NCBI RefSeq assembly: GCF_000006405.1
Contig: NW_003205853.1
Coordinates: 155,044-219,043, forward strand
Direction: 5' to 3'
From: Perkinsus marinus ATCC 50983
Lineage: Eukaryota > Perkinsozoa > Perkinsida > Perkinsidae
DNA: 64,000 nucleotides
Below are positions 12,038 through 23,323 of the stretch, one piece after another. The notes beneath the pieces are model-generated. The model made no database searches. It was not told where the DNA came from and worked only from the letters and a program-made list of their open reading frames with translations. Every line of letters starts with the position of its first letter. Position 1 is the stretch's first letter. Position numbers and translations under genes: made by a program.

Positions 12038-15000
12038 ATGTCGAACAACGTAGATGCAATCTGGGCTGAGATGAAGGAGGAAGGAAAGAGTGCCTCCCAG
12101 AGAGCTCAGCGCATCGCGCAAGCATCCGATGGAAGTTTGCCAGTCTTCCGCAAAAAGCGCGAAAAGAAGCCCCAACGGGCGAAAGAATTGAGTCTCTGGA
12201 CGAGTAGGTCTCATCCTACCGCTCCCCCCTCAACCGTCTTCAGATGGTGGTACTGCAGCTGAGGGCTCAACAGACCGGTTTCTCTACGAGGAGTTCACCA
12301 CAGATAAAGAAAGTGAAAACCGCGCCATCGATAATCACCGTTCTGATACGGTAAGCAATCGATGGTCATTTGTCATTACTCATTTTTCGTAGAAGAATAA
12401 TATCACTGAGAGCTTCACTTCAGTACGCGCATACGGCCTGTATCCACCAGAACACCCTCTATATTAGGTCGCCGCACTCACTGACTGGCTGCGTGCATCA
12501 GTACCGCTAGTCTTGAGGGCAGCCGAGGAAGTGAAATCATATTCGGAAGCACCTCCTCCTGGTCAAGGCTTGCCTCAAGCGACCGAGCTTGATGAACAGC
12601 TCTGTGACAGGCTTCTTAGCCGCTTCAAAAACTCTATCGCACCCGATCTCGCTGATGCAGCCCTTGAGGTTGGTGTTTGTGAATCTCCATTGGGAATTTT
12701 CGCACCATGTATAGTTTCTCCTCCGCCCCCTCGTACGCCTTTCACTCAACCCAGACACGTTGGCCAGGGATACCTCAAGACTTGCCGCTTGCGAGGTGAG
12801 ACATACATCCATGCGTGCAATGCAAAGACCCACAGTTAATCGCTGATTCAAAGCCCATCATCTTAGTTCATAATTCGCCCCCCTTCATTTGCCGCAGCTA
12901 GATTGAGGTTATCGTTCGACAATTCATTTAGGTTCTGAAGAACCTCTTGTCAACCTGTGGAGACGCCCACTTTGTCACCGCCCTCCCGTGAGACATCTCC
13001 CGTCTCCTCTCTAGACACACCACCAGCAGTGATTCACAGGTACGTTGTGCCTCACATAGTGATTCGTTTGAATTGCGGTGATCTCGATGGGGTCGCTGGA
13101 GTGCCGGAGAAGATGAGGCCTTCGCCAGAGCAAAAGCCCCAGCAGATGGCTCACGCAGACGGCAGAGAACTTTGTGAGGAAGTTAGAGAGCGAATCGCCG
13201 ATTTGGTGAGTTTCTCGTTCGTTACGTCTCGCCCCAAAGTTCGTAGATAATATGCCTGTTGGGACGAGTTTCCGGCAAGCCGACCGTCCTCGTCCAAGTA
13301 GGGTTGCGTGTATCGGCCGATGATGCATCTTCACTTCCATCCCTATTCAGTCCATCGATGAGATCGTGAGTCTAGTGAGAGGCCTCATGCTCGACGATTT
13401 CGGCAAAATCAAGCTCATAGGCTGCGAGGCCTGTGAGGTCCTCTGCGACGCCCATGCCCCTCTCTTGGTGAGGATTCCCTCGATCATGCCATCACCTCAT
13501 TCTATCGTCAGTTGCACTTTGGCGAGGCGATGGCTCGAAGCGCCTCATCCTGCCTCACTCACAATCATATGCAGGTATCGCGGCCTCCCAGCTTTGGCCC
13601 TCACACTACTCGTACAGGTTCGCATCGCGGGACTAAGAGCAGTGACTGCATGCCTGAAGACGACTACCTGGAAACACTCCTTCGACATTATCGCACATCT
13701 TACTGCATGGAGCGATCCCAACCAGGTCTCCTCAGCGATCTGTACTCGTCAATATAAGCATCCCAGGTGCCAGTGAAAGCCTTCTACGAGGGCACTACAA
13801 AAGTCAATTACCTCACTATGCTGTGTTTCGACCGCCACATAGCGGTAGACCACGCCGTTGGAGTGTTATGAAATCACACCCAAGCAGGTTCGGCGATTTT
13901 TCTACCAAACTCTCGGCCATTGGTTGCTGAACTTGGAAGATTCAATCGACATCGAACCCCATGTACATTCAGATGTCATGATCGATGTCATCTCACAATA
14001 GGTCATGCCCTTCTTCCTCACTGGCCTCTTTGATGATGACTACTCCACTAGAGTCCTCGTGTTCGCTCTCATCGAGATGGTTGGGGAAAAATACGAGAGT
14101 GAGGAATCGCTACTTCCGGACCAATTCTCGGCTACCGCTTGGACTACATCCTCATATACATAGCTTATAGAGTATAAGTTTATACCCCTTTGGAGAGTTT
14201 CAAGAAGGGGCGTACGCTTATATTCTACACTTTTAAATTTGAACCTCTCGCATAACGCATAAGTGTTGCCGCGGCTACGGCTCTGCCTAGTGTGTAATAC
14301 ACACTCTGTCTGCACACAAATGATCAGCTCGAACTGGCATGCATTCGAAATATGATCGTCTTATCAGAAATGAACGAGGTTGATCTGCGAGAGAAGCGTC
14401 AGCTTGGCCTAGACGCGGCATGGACATACGATGGCAGGGCTTGTGATGTATGCCCAAGTATCCTTGTTATCGATAGTGGAGGCCTCGGGTCAGATTCCAT
14501 TCTTACCTTTGATCCACGGCGTCCATCATGAGCTCGCCGCTCGAGCTGCTGTCTTCGATGTGAAAGACTACGACTGGCCGCTCATGGCGGAGCTCGTCAC
14601 CAGTGATAGAGTTGCAGATATTGCTAAATACGTTACAGCTGGAAAGGTGTGTTCAGCGCTGCTGGGCTCTGCATCCTCGTTGATTTCGATGCCCGTCCCA
14701 CTGTGCAGAGGCGAATAAGGGAATTTTAAAGGTCTTGATGTATAGCAAGTCTTGACTATCCTGTAGATTCATATGTACCTTCATCACCGTCGCATTCTAC
14801 TGACGCTTGTATCATTGTAGCCGTCCCGCGATGGAATCATTGTTCGACTGTCCAAATTTGGGGCTTGTGGTTGATGGCGAATGTGCTCAGCCTGTGCCAA
14901 GGCCTCGACTTGGCGCGAGATGTTGGGTGAGGACATCAGCGAGGAGGTTCATCCTTGCGACCCTCAATCAAGTGACTGACTTCAAGGAATGTACACTCTC

Positions 15001-18000
15001 CGGCAGCTTCTCCTGGGTTTGCATATGTCTATTGACAGGTAACGCCTTGAATGCTGCGAGACTTTTGGCTGTATTGGTCGGATTTGTCGAAGAAGGTGAG
15101 CTCCAGCTTGTTTAGAACAAGGCTTGTTCAACAAGCTGAAGATAGTTGAGGCAAATACCCTACCCGGGGATCGAACCCGGAATCTCCACCTTAGGAGGGT
15201 GGCGCCTTATCCATTGGGCCAGCAGGGCGTTGATATAGCGTGGCGTGCTCCTCGCGCGTTGATGATTCTTCCCTCAGGAGTAACAGAATGGTTAAAACAG
15301 ATCATTACGGCTGCTCAGAGGGTCTACCTTGGACGTTCAGGAGACGAAGAAAACCGGACCGAGACCATCAGTGTGTAATTTCCAGCGATACGCTGCATCA
15401 GCGTTAACGCAGTCCTCCTTGGCAGATTTGACTTAGTCGTCACGATGCTCGGCCGCTATGTTGATCCACAAGCATGGTGGGATCTCCTGTAAGTTGTCCT
15501 GAGATATGTCACGACTAGACTTGCCCATAACATGGACCACTTGGCTCAGCTCACCTGATCTCCGTGCCGAATCTCATCTTGAAGACGAATGGCGTTTGAC
15601 ATCGGTGAAAGTATTAAGTCTGCTGCTCGCAGGGGCATTGCAAGTCTACGGTCAGCACTGTTCCCCGGAGGTACGACTCTTTGATATTGTCCACCTCCTT
15701 GAACCCCGTACAGAGAAAAGGATAATCTCGTCGCTCATCTCAGGCTCCACCAGTCTCACGGTGTCAGCCACTTTACGAGCACATCATCGCCAGCATCTAC
15801 ACGTCCGATCTTCTCCTATCTCGCGGTGAGACTCCGTGCTCTATCAACCCTTCGTAACAACAGTGGCGATGAATCAGCAGCGAACTGCAATGAGGCGAAC
15901 TTCCTGGCTCAGTTTCAACATCTCGAGAAGCATTCCTATCTATCCTCCGGACTCTCTCCAGCGCGACCGATTTCGATAACTTCGGGTCTCAACGAATGAA
16001 AGTGATTGCGGTAGCCTCTAGTGTCGCCGCACACTCATGTGCCTCAGTTTATAGCCTGTGAGCTGTTGCTCAATGGGCCCCAGGACGAACGAATACCTTC
16101 AACGGTCGACTTGGTGCCCGCAGATGCCGATCCGCAGCGAGCCGCCAAGCTTGTCAGGGAGGTGAGGGCACGTTAGTCGGCTAGGCCAGAGTGGAGCTAC
16201 AGATCGTTGACTGTGACGGAGACACTCCGAAAGAGATCGAATCGTTACTAGGAGATGTTAACTCTGCAGAGATCGACGCAGTGGTCAAGATGATACTACT
16301 CGAGGAAGCGTTCGGTCAGTCTCCCACACCCTTGCTTGGCAGTACCACCGCGACATCAGGCAACATTTCCGTGGCACTTGTCTTGAGATCTGTCGTGGTC
16401 AACCGTCCTTCCATCGCAGTAGTCCATAGACACTTGGAAGTGATAACCTCACATCCCTCCGCATCCACTCGATAAGATCTTCCTTTACAGAAGATGATAA
16501 CGAGCCCAGCCGCATCTGCATCAGCACGCCAATTGGCAGTGGCGGTCCTGACGAAAGACATCGCCCTCGGTGTATGCGGTGATGGAGGGGCTCCTTATAC
16601 GGGCTACTATAAGGTGACACCGGAGGACTCCCACCTCGATGCAGTCTGCTCATCTCCTCCGCTTCACCCAGGCACTCGCAGGAGATGCAGACACGAGGCC
16701 GAAGCATCTCCTTGACCTCCTTGCAGCAGCTTACTCACTCAGGAGTGCGTCGTCTGCGACGGTCGACAACGTCCTCCTCGGGTGTCTAATCACTGCAGTA
16801 GCTGACCATACTATGGATAAACGGGTGATGGCACACTCGTGCTAATAGTCAGACCTCGATGGCTTCCACAGTTACGCGACATTTGGGAACGTGAGCTTCG
16901 AGGAGCCGATCCTTCATTCAAGCAGTTGAAGTGAGTTCTCTGGGTCATCATTCGAGGAGGTAGAAAGGCCCTTCAGATTCATACGAGAATCCGCCAGTAA
17001 AGTTGTCGAGCTAGTACGACTACAGACGATCCAAGCAGTGGCTATGACTGTGATGTCGTACCCTATGCAAGGCAGGGATGAGCTTGTTGGCCCATTGCTA
17101 GAGGTCGCTACGCGAAATCGAACAACACGAATTTATCTGCAATGTCTGCTGCGAACATGGATGTATTTCGATTAGATAATGGAGTGCCCCCCAGAGCAGT
17201 ACGGGAAGGTAGCCAAACCTCCTTCGCCAGGCATCTTGATTTACGCTGCGCAAACGGTGAGCTCGTTGACCCTTCTAGGGCGAGATTATCACACATAACG
17301 GCAGATAACGTGTCTGTTGACCTCCGCATCCCCCATTGAATTAGTACCGAGAGAGCTGTAGGTTGCGATGAGCTATATAGCATAGAGAAAGCGTTCTCTT
17401 CATCACCAGGTACAGTGATGCTTCGAAGCTTTGTTCGGCTGGTAGTGGTCAGTCAGTACCGATGCCAAGGCTAGCCGGCAAGGAGGAGCTTGCTCAACGC
17501 ATCATAAGGGCCTGTGTCGATGTAATCTCCAACAAGAGGAATCCAGAATCGTTATGAAATCTTGTCATCAGACAATCTGCTTGACTCTCAATGTATCATT
17601 CCCGGTTGATCCCAGCCATCCAGAGACTCCCGTGCCTCCTAATGTCGTAGTCATGGATCAAGCTCCAGTCAGTGTGGAGAAAGCCCACCGTCAAAGACCG
17701 CAAGTGTCGGGGATTTGCGATGGTGAGTTGTGGCTAGCCCAGCAGACTGAGGCATGAGCTCAGCTCGCGACCTCGTCTCTCTCATATCTCGCCCCGTTTG
17801 GGCATTATACGAAGCCCAGTATGGAACCGAGGCCCAGAGAAAGACGAAAGGTAGTAGCACTCGAACTAGGCTGAGACTTCCTGGAGAGCTGACTCGTCAT
17901 TCTCCACGTAGATGACTGCCGGCCGCCTTATGAGTTGGGGATCAGATGGAACGCTGCCTTAGCCGTTAGCCAGCTTCTCGAAAGCGTGGTCATGGCTCAT

Positions 18001-18183
18001 CCGTCTGCTACGACCAGGTCGGAAGACAGTTTCTGCCCAGCAACAGTTAGGTGTGTTAGCAGATATGTGACGACGCTGGAAAAGCAGGGTCTTATGGCGA
18101 GAGTCTCCCTCCTGCGTGACGTTCAGCGACGAGTGCAACGGATGATAGGAGCATCATCGTATCAGAAAAGTCTATCCTCATAA
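12038..18183 (+). CDS. DNAAF5: HEAT-repeat protein resembling dynein axonemal assembly factor 5
   Basis: Cytoplasmic HEAT-repeat factor for preassembly of ciliary dynein arms, by family. Many exons with ~50 nt introns. The start is MSNNVDAIWAEMKEEGKSA. HEAT-like exons follow: SIDEIVSLVRGLMLDDFGKI (about 13345), VRIAGLRAVTACLKTTTWKH (about 13620), PVKAFYEGTTKVNYLTMLCF (about 13770), VRRFFYQTLGHWLLNLED (about 13890) and VMPFFLTGLFDDDYSTRVLV (about 14000). Next come PRLGARCWVRTSARRFILAT (about 14900), NALNAARLLAVLVGFVEE (about 15045) and VVTMLGRYVDPQAWWDLL (about 15435). The 14000-15490 blocks match DNAAF5 best. Exons from 16190 to 18183 (ending SSYQKSLSS) are helical, including IRWNAALAVSQLLESVV, but could belong to a second gene. 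Confidence 0.68.
15156..15228 (-). tRNA. tRNA-Arg (anticodon CCU), nested in a DNAAF5-like intron
   Basis: 73 nt on the minus strand. The acceptor stem gccctgc pairs with gtagggt (two G-U pairs). The D arm is ggcccaatggataaggc. The anticodon stem ccacc/ggtgg closes the loop ctcctaa, giving anticodon CCT with T33. The T arm ccggg-ttcgatc-cccgg is perfect and the discriminator is A. The host intron runs about 15096-15277, bounded by VLVGFVEE and GVTEWLKQII, and the tRNA is antisense to the host. No strong T-run terminator follows. Confidence 0.9.
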
Positions 18184-18812
18184 CATGTCCTCTTCCCCGC
18201 TCATGTTCTTTCCCGATCGATCGCCGTGTTGCGCAAGTTCTGGCTGATCCGGCTCGGGTTAAGAGAAGCAGCATCAGTTTGTTGAATCAAGGCCATTCAT
18301 CAAGGCCCGCGGCACATAATGTATCATCCGAGCACCCCGATATCCAACTGGAACTCCTTCACACATCGACCCGTACATATCAATATACTACAGACGGATG
18401 CCCCGAGTGCTTTCTGTGTCTCCTTGAACTGTTTCTTTGAAAGTAAATGATCTGCATCACTGATCTGAATCTCGGAGGTTAGAGACAGACTCAGAGAGGG
18501 GGGGGGGGGAGGCACCCCCCCCCCTTATTGATTACTTGAAATAGCCGGACGCGGCCGCTATGCTATTCCTCGACGGTACGATGTCGATATGATGGACATC
18601 AGAAAGTGTATTCGGTTTGACTGGGCTTTCGCATTGTTGAAAGTTTATGTGTTGCCTGTTAAAGAGTTTATCCAGCGATTGGGGCCGCTATGCCACAGGA
18701 TCAGAGTAATTCTCTGCCTCCAACTTCGTGTTTATATTCCAATACAACTGGTTACTTGAACACAAAAGGAGTAGATTAGAGACTAGTGTATGTAGGAACA
18801 ACGGGAAAAGCA
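18184..18812. other. Convergent intergenic region with G/C-run hairpin
   Basis: Lies between the plus-strand HEAT gene and the minus-strand DUF2009 gene. It contains a hairpin of 12 G (18498-18509) and 10 C (18515-18524), and two occurrences of gccgctatgc (near 18555 and 18685), a motif also at the centre of the 41.8 kb palindrome. No coding potential seen. Confidence 0.6.
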
Positions 18813-20945
18813 TCACCATCCTTCCTCGCCGTCGAAACCAGTAAATCCAGTGAGCAAGAATAAGGGAAAGTAGATCTTTTTCTCGATTTGACTACACCAG
18901 TTCCATGCTGATGTCAACCTGAGATGGCGATGTCGTAGACAACTGAAAAGGAACTTGTTCACCTTCCATCGATGCAGCTTCCGGCGTCAAAGAAATTGTC
19001 AGCACCGCTGCCATCGAATGCGTGTTTGAAGAAATCCTAAACAGAGGATAAGAATGGTCACATAATCTCATTGATGCTGTCGAGCGCACCTGCAATATTA
19101 TTCGTTTAGCTCCATCAACACCGCCAAAGGTTGAATCAACGTAACTGATGGATATATCAAGTAATTTTCTGACGATCTTTATTGATGTACTCTCTAATGC
19201 TGGGCCTTGCTTGGTATTCTGCTTCCAAACGATCAAGACAATGACATACAGGGGACAGTATCCTAGGGATTTGACAATATTTATCCAGGAAGATAAGTGC
19301 CTATTATAGACAGTCTCGTTGACGACCGACAGTAAAAAGACGTACATTAGGGACGTTGTGGTCACCCATATGTACAACGCTCGAGCCTGTCCAACCACCC
19401 AACTTCTGCTGGACACTATTCAGTATCTGGTTCATCGCACGATACACTGAGGGGGCTTGTTGTATCCTAAGTATCACAGTAACACCAGCGGCAGTAAAGA
19501 TCAATACCTACCGATTGAGTCCCTGGCCTGTATCGGCGAGTCGATAACCTCCTGCAGGTTTCACAATAGTGTCGTTCTCAACCATGTGCCAGAGTTGAAT
19601 GAGGTTCTTCAACACCTGAGGACCCACTGACCACGGCAAAACAATCACGGAGGCTTACGTCATCCCATAGCGTCAAACTCTGCAGAACATACTGGTACTG
19701 CCGTCGATGGTCATGAGAGAGCCTCGCGCCTCCCTCGCCGTACCGCAAGCGCAGTGAACAGTGGCGAGACTTTACACCGTCTAGAAGTCGACTCCATGAC
19801 CTTCCCTAGCACGTTGATAGACCCACCAGATCCAGAGGTTTCATCGATAGGAGAGAAATAATGCTGAAGATACTCCTTCATCCTGGTCGCTGGCTCCGAG
19901 CAGTGCTCCCGGAATTCTTCAAATTCTTCGAGCGAGTCGAGGACGGCATTCAAGTCTTCAGGCTGGAACTTATCCTAACCATATCGACAATGAGCGGCAG
20001 CCTACTATCGAACGATACGCACAGTATCCATTTGCAGTACTGAAAACTAGGCATGGCCGTAAGTGGATACTAGAGCGATGCAAGAGACCCAGATAGGCCA
20101 CATTATAGTGTATATCTCACCCCATGTCTAGCTGCTATATCTTCCCTTGCTGCTGTCTTAACAGCTGCCTCCTCCTTGTTGTGTGCTGGATGGACAGCTA
20201 GAGGCAACCGAGAGTCGAGGAGAAGATTTTCCAGGGGTTGCCCGAGGGCTCTGAACAAAAAAACGTGAAAACAGTCATTCAGATTTTCAGAACTAAATTC
20301 GGCGTACCCATATTCCGATTCGATCGTCTTGATCGGTTTGATCAGCTCAAACTGCAGCCTGTCCCTGACCTTGTTCGCATCCATCAACATGTACCTGTAT
20401 ATCTATTCCACAACGATCTCTTCACCGATATATTTTACATCAACTTTCCATAGTTGTCTCGGAACCTCTCAGGATTGAGCATCTTATACCGTCTTCCAAC
20501 CTAAACTCTCAAGTCGATAGAAAACTGATTGACCCAATCCTTACCTCGAACACTCGTTGATACCAGTGCTGGAAATCCGCAGGAGGACGCTGATGCGAGG
20601 CTATTGACATTCCAGATAAGATAGAGCACGCCTGAGAAGCCCCATCACACTAGTAGCAGATGAAGGCCAACCTCATCCAGTTGGTCAATGATCAAACTGT
20701 CCTTCTCTTGTCGCAGCGTGTAGACGTCGACTCTGTCTGTATATTCGCTCACGTTGAGAGCTCGCTCCAGTAGATTCAAAGCCTTACGATCCTCATGGGA
20801 CAACCTGGCAAGGCCAAGGTCCAGCCAGAAGTGAGCAGGAAGAATGAAAGCTGCTCACCTGACGGGGACGTATCGACTGAGTTGAACGTAGGAGTCTCGA
20901 GAGGCGGTATGCTGGGGAACTGACGGTAGAGGGACAGAGACGCTT
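18813..20945 (-). CDS. DUF2009-family protein, unknown function
   Basis: Conserved eukaryotic family of unknown function. The N-terminal exon near 20930 reads LYRQFPSIPPLETPTF. About 20820-20700 encodes LSHEDRKALNLLERALNVSE then YTDRVDVYTLRQEKDSLIID. About 19415-19340 encodes QKLGGWTGSSVVHMGDHNVP, continuing NALIFLDKYCQIPRILSPV. The C-terminal exons give DFFKHAFDGSGADNFFDAGS then CIDGR/LTSAWNWCSQIEKK and finally FPLFLLTGFTGFDGEEGW, stop at 18813. The GDHNVPNALxFxDKY, DFFxHxFDGSG and LTSAWNWC blocks are the family signatures as I remember them. At least eight short introns. The true start lies near or upstream of 20945. Confidence 0.85.
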
Positions 20946-21082
20946 GAGCGAAGCAGATCTAATCCACTAGATGTCGAGACCCCTGTCCGATGTATAGCAA
21001 GGTACGCGACGACGCTCGTATCTTAGGTTGAACCGCGTAAGATACACATTAGGTCCGATTTATGCCTATTTGTGTGCGCTTT

Positions 21083-21744
21083 CTATTCCTCGACCCTGTA
21101 TAACCTACCCAAATCCCAATCAGCCTCCGCTTTCTGTAAGACTCTATCTCGATACTGATCATCAACGCACTCAGCTTCCGTCGACATTGCTTCTGAGTTC
21201 ACGTCCACTCTAAACACATAGACAAAGATACACAACGTGCCCCAGTGGTAAGATACAGATTATGTCCAATCCTGTACCTCGATTGGCATGCCGCTATTAT
21301 CTCTTTCCGTCGCGGCAATTTCAATAACAATTGTCGCAATTCCTCTTCATTCAATGCCTGACACATACCAAACTCCAGTCGCAAACGCCCCGACTATACT
21401 TCGCAGAAAAAAATTTCTTACCCGGAAAACTCTCAAACTACATAAAATATTTCTTCCTTTTACAGTCACACAACCGTCATAAGGAATGGGAGAACTCAAC
21501 TGCCCGACTTACTCCGAGCCTTTGGGGGAGTACCTCTAGCGGTACCTCAGCCTCACTAGGGGCTTCACTCTGCGACTCGTATTCGTGACCATCCAACACC
21601 TACACAAGATATTACGATATACGTATATAACGGGAATTGTAAACCTACCGCAGTCAAACGTTTGGACGGATCGCCTTCTTCCTCACCATAGAAATGCGTC
21701 TCCGGTGCTGTCATTGTTGGTGATGATGATAATGACGACGTCAT
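21083..21744 (-). CDS. Unidentified small multi-exon gene
   Basis: Start at 21744: TSSLSSSPTMTAPETHFYGE then EEGDPSKRLTA. A ~50 nt intron leads to VLDGHEYESQSEAPSEAEVP. A later exon has EEELRQLLLKLPRRKEIIAA then CQSRYRIGHNLYLTTG, and the last reads KAEADWDLGRLYRVEE with the stop at 21083. Consistent frame changes at GT/AG sites suggest a real gene of roughly 150-170 codons. Family not recognised. Confidence 0.5.
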
Positions 21745-21862
21745 AAAACTCAAACAACTACTATCAACATTTACGAAAATAGTCCAATAATCCTTCGATC
21801 ACTACGAACGGGATAACGCCGTGTGAAGTAACTTCAGTATTTTGAGGTCAACATCATAGAAA

Positions 21863-22046
21863 GCAGTGTTAGGAAATACGTTCGCTTCCCTCAGCTGAGC
21901 TCAGGAATTTCTTGATAGAACGGTTTACATACGAATTCGGATAGCTCAGGAGTGTACAGAAGACTACAATAATTCCCAGAATTTTCTCAGAAATTCCTTG
22001 TTGCCAACAACACATGTAGTTGACCATGTACATATTTTCCTACATC
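21863..22046. repeat. MITE-like element, family B (copy 4)
   Basis: Starts gcagtgttaggaaatacg then ttcgcttccctcagctgag, and ends catgtacatattttcctac. This is the cleanest copy: both termini are preserved in inverted orientation. Confidence 0.8.
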
Positions 22047-22617
22047 GGTAAAATGGATCTACTGCTTTTATCTAGAGTCAGTAGAGCCTGCCGAAGATGT
22101 ATCAAAAACCGGTAATACAACAACAATGATGATGACGATGATGATGATCACTATATACAATGGTGATGTGACTATCGCCGACAACACCGTCATGGCAAAA
22201 CGTACAGGTTGAAGCTATACAACAGTCGCAAGAGTGACCAACCACCGAGGAAGACCACAATGCTACTGATAAGTCTCCGAGCCTTCTCACATACCGTAAC
22301 TTGAGCAATTCTGCATCTACTCCAAATGAGCTGTGCTCCAAAAACTGATGACAACTCTTACAAGATTTTCCCAATCGAATCTCTACAAAAAGGGAAATTG
22401 TCAAGCCAAACAAATTTCTATAACAATTTTAGCAATTTCTCAAGTTTCTCTTTTTGATTTATTTGTCGTAACAAATTTCTCAAAAATCAAATTTCTACAC
22501 TTCCAATGTATCCCCACATATATTTCAAGAGTATAAAACATATCCCTTACTAAGTAAAACTTCCTCATTCAGTTTCCCCACAGCATAAATTTCCCCCGAT
22601 AATACAACCACCAAGTC
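22047..22617. other. Region with one possible minus-strand exon block
   Basis: A minus-strand frame (about 22370-22170) encodes a Cys-rich stretch (SCKSCHQFLEHSS, LRYVRRLGDLSVALWSS). It may be exons of an unidentified gene; the remainder is AT-rich. Confidence 0.3.
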
Positions 22618-23215
22618 TCAGAATTCCATTTTCCCATACCGCTCCTTCAGGTCTTCATCATCCCCGCCAGAATGGACGCCCATAATCAAACGCTGAATTC
22701 TCTCCGTCAGAGCTTATGCGGTGTCCTCTACTACTCCTACTAGTAGTAGTAGAGGACACTAGCTAGGCTACTACTGAGCTCCTTCACTCGACACAACACC
22801 ACTACACGACCGATGCTGATGATAATGATGGGAAACACTTCGACACCAACACGACCGCATCAGTATGCGAACCCTTGCGAAACAAATTCCTTGTAGAGCG
22901 AGAGCATTCTACCTCCGGGATCGTTTTCACGCTTTCTCGTCATTTTTATTCCAATACTGTCAGTTCACTCAAAAGATGTGTGGCGAAATGTCTTACCATA
23001 GTCCCACAGAGTCTCGCATTTCCAATATTTTGACGGGCTATCAACCTCGCACTCCGATCAGATAAACTCAATTACATACCACTCCTTTGCCACTTCTTCT
23101 CAGTATAGGGCTATAGGCTTGTCATCATCATCAAACCCGGATTCCTCTTCTCATAATTGGGAGGGCGGTCATACCGACGAATTGGATCTTCTACTACCAA
23201 GACTGACCTCCTACC
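22618..23215 (-). CDS. Unidentified multi-exon gene
   Basis: The exon near 23190 reads VEDPIRRYDRPPNYEKRNPG, a middle exon gives ARLIARQNIGNARLCGTM, another ENDPGGRMLSLYKEFVSQGF, and the last TERIQRLIMGVHSGGDDEDL then KERYGKMEF with the stop at 22618. The segments look coding and are joined by short GT-AG gaps; one gap contains the 39 bp palindrome at 22721-22759. No family recognised; start unresolved. Confidence 0.45.
22721..22759. repeat. 39 bp near-perfect palindrome
   Basis: Arms gtgtcctctactact and agtagtagaggacac flank a short centre rich in tag/cta. Likely forms a stable hairpin. Lies between coding segments of the gene ending at 22618. Confidence 0.85.
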
Positions 23216-23323
23216 TGTTAGTTGCGAAAAACACACAAATCACAAATCACCAAACTGAACACCACTAAACTTCGTCATCAGTTCGAAACAAAATCAATAC
23301 CAGTACCAATAGTAATGACACCA

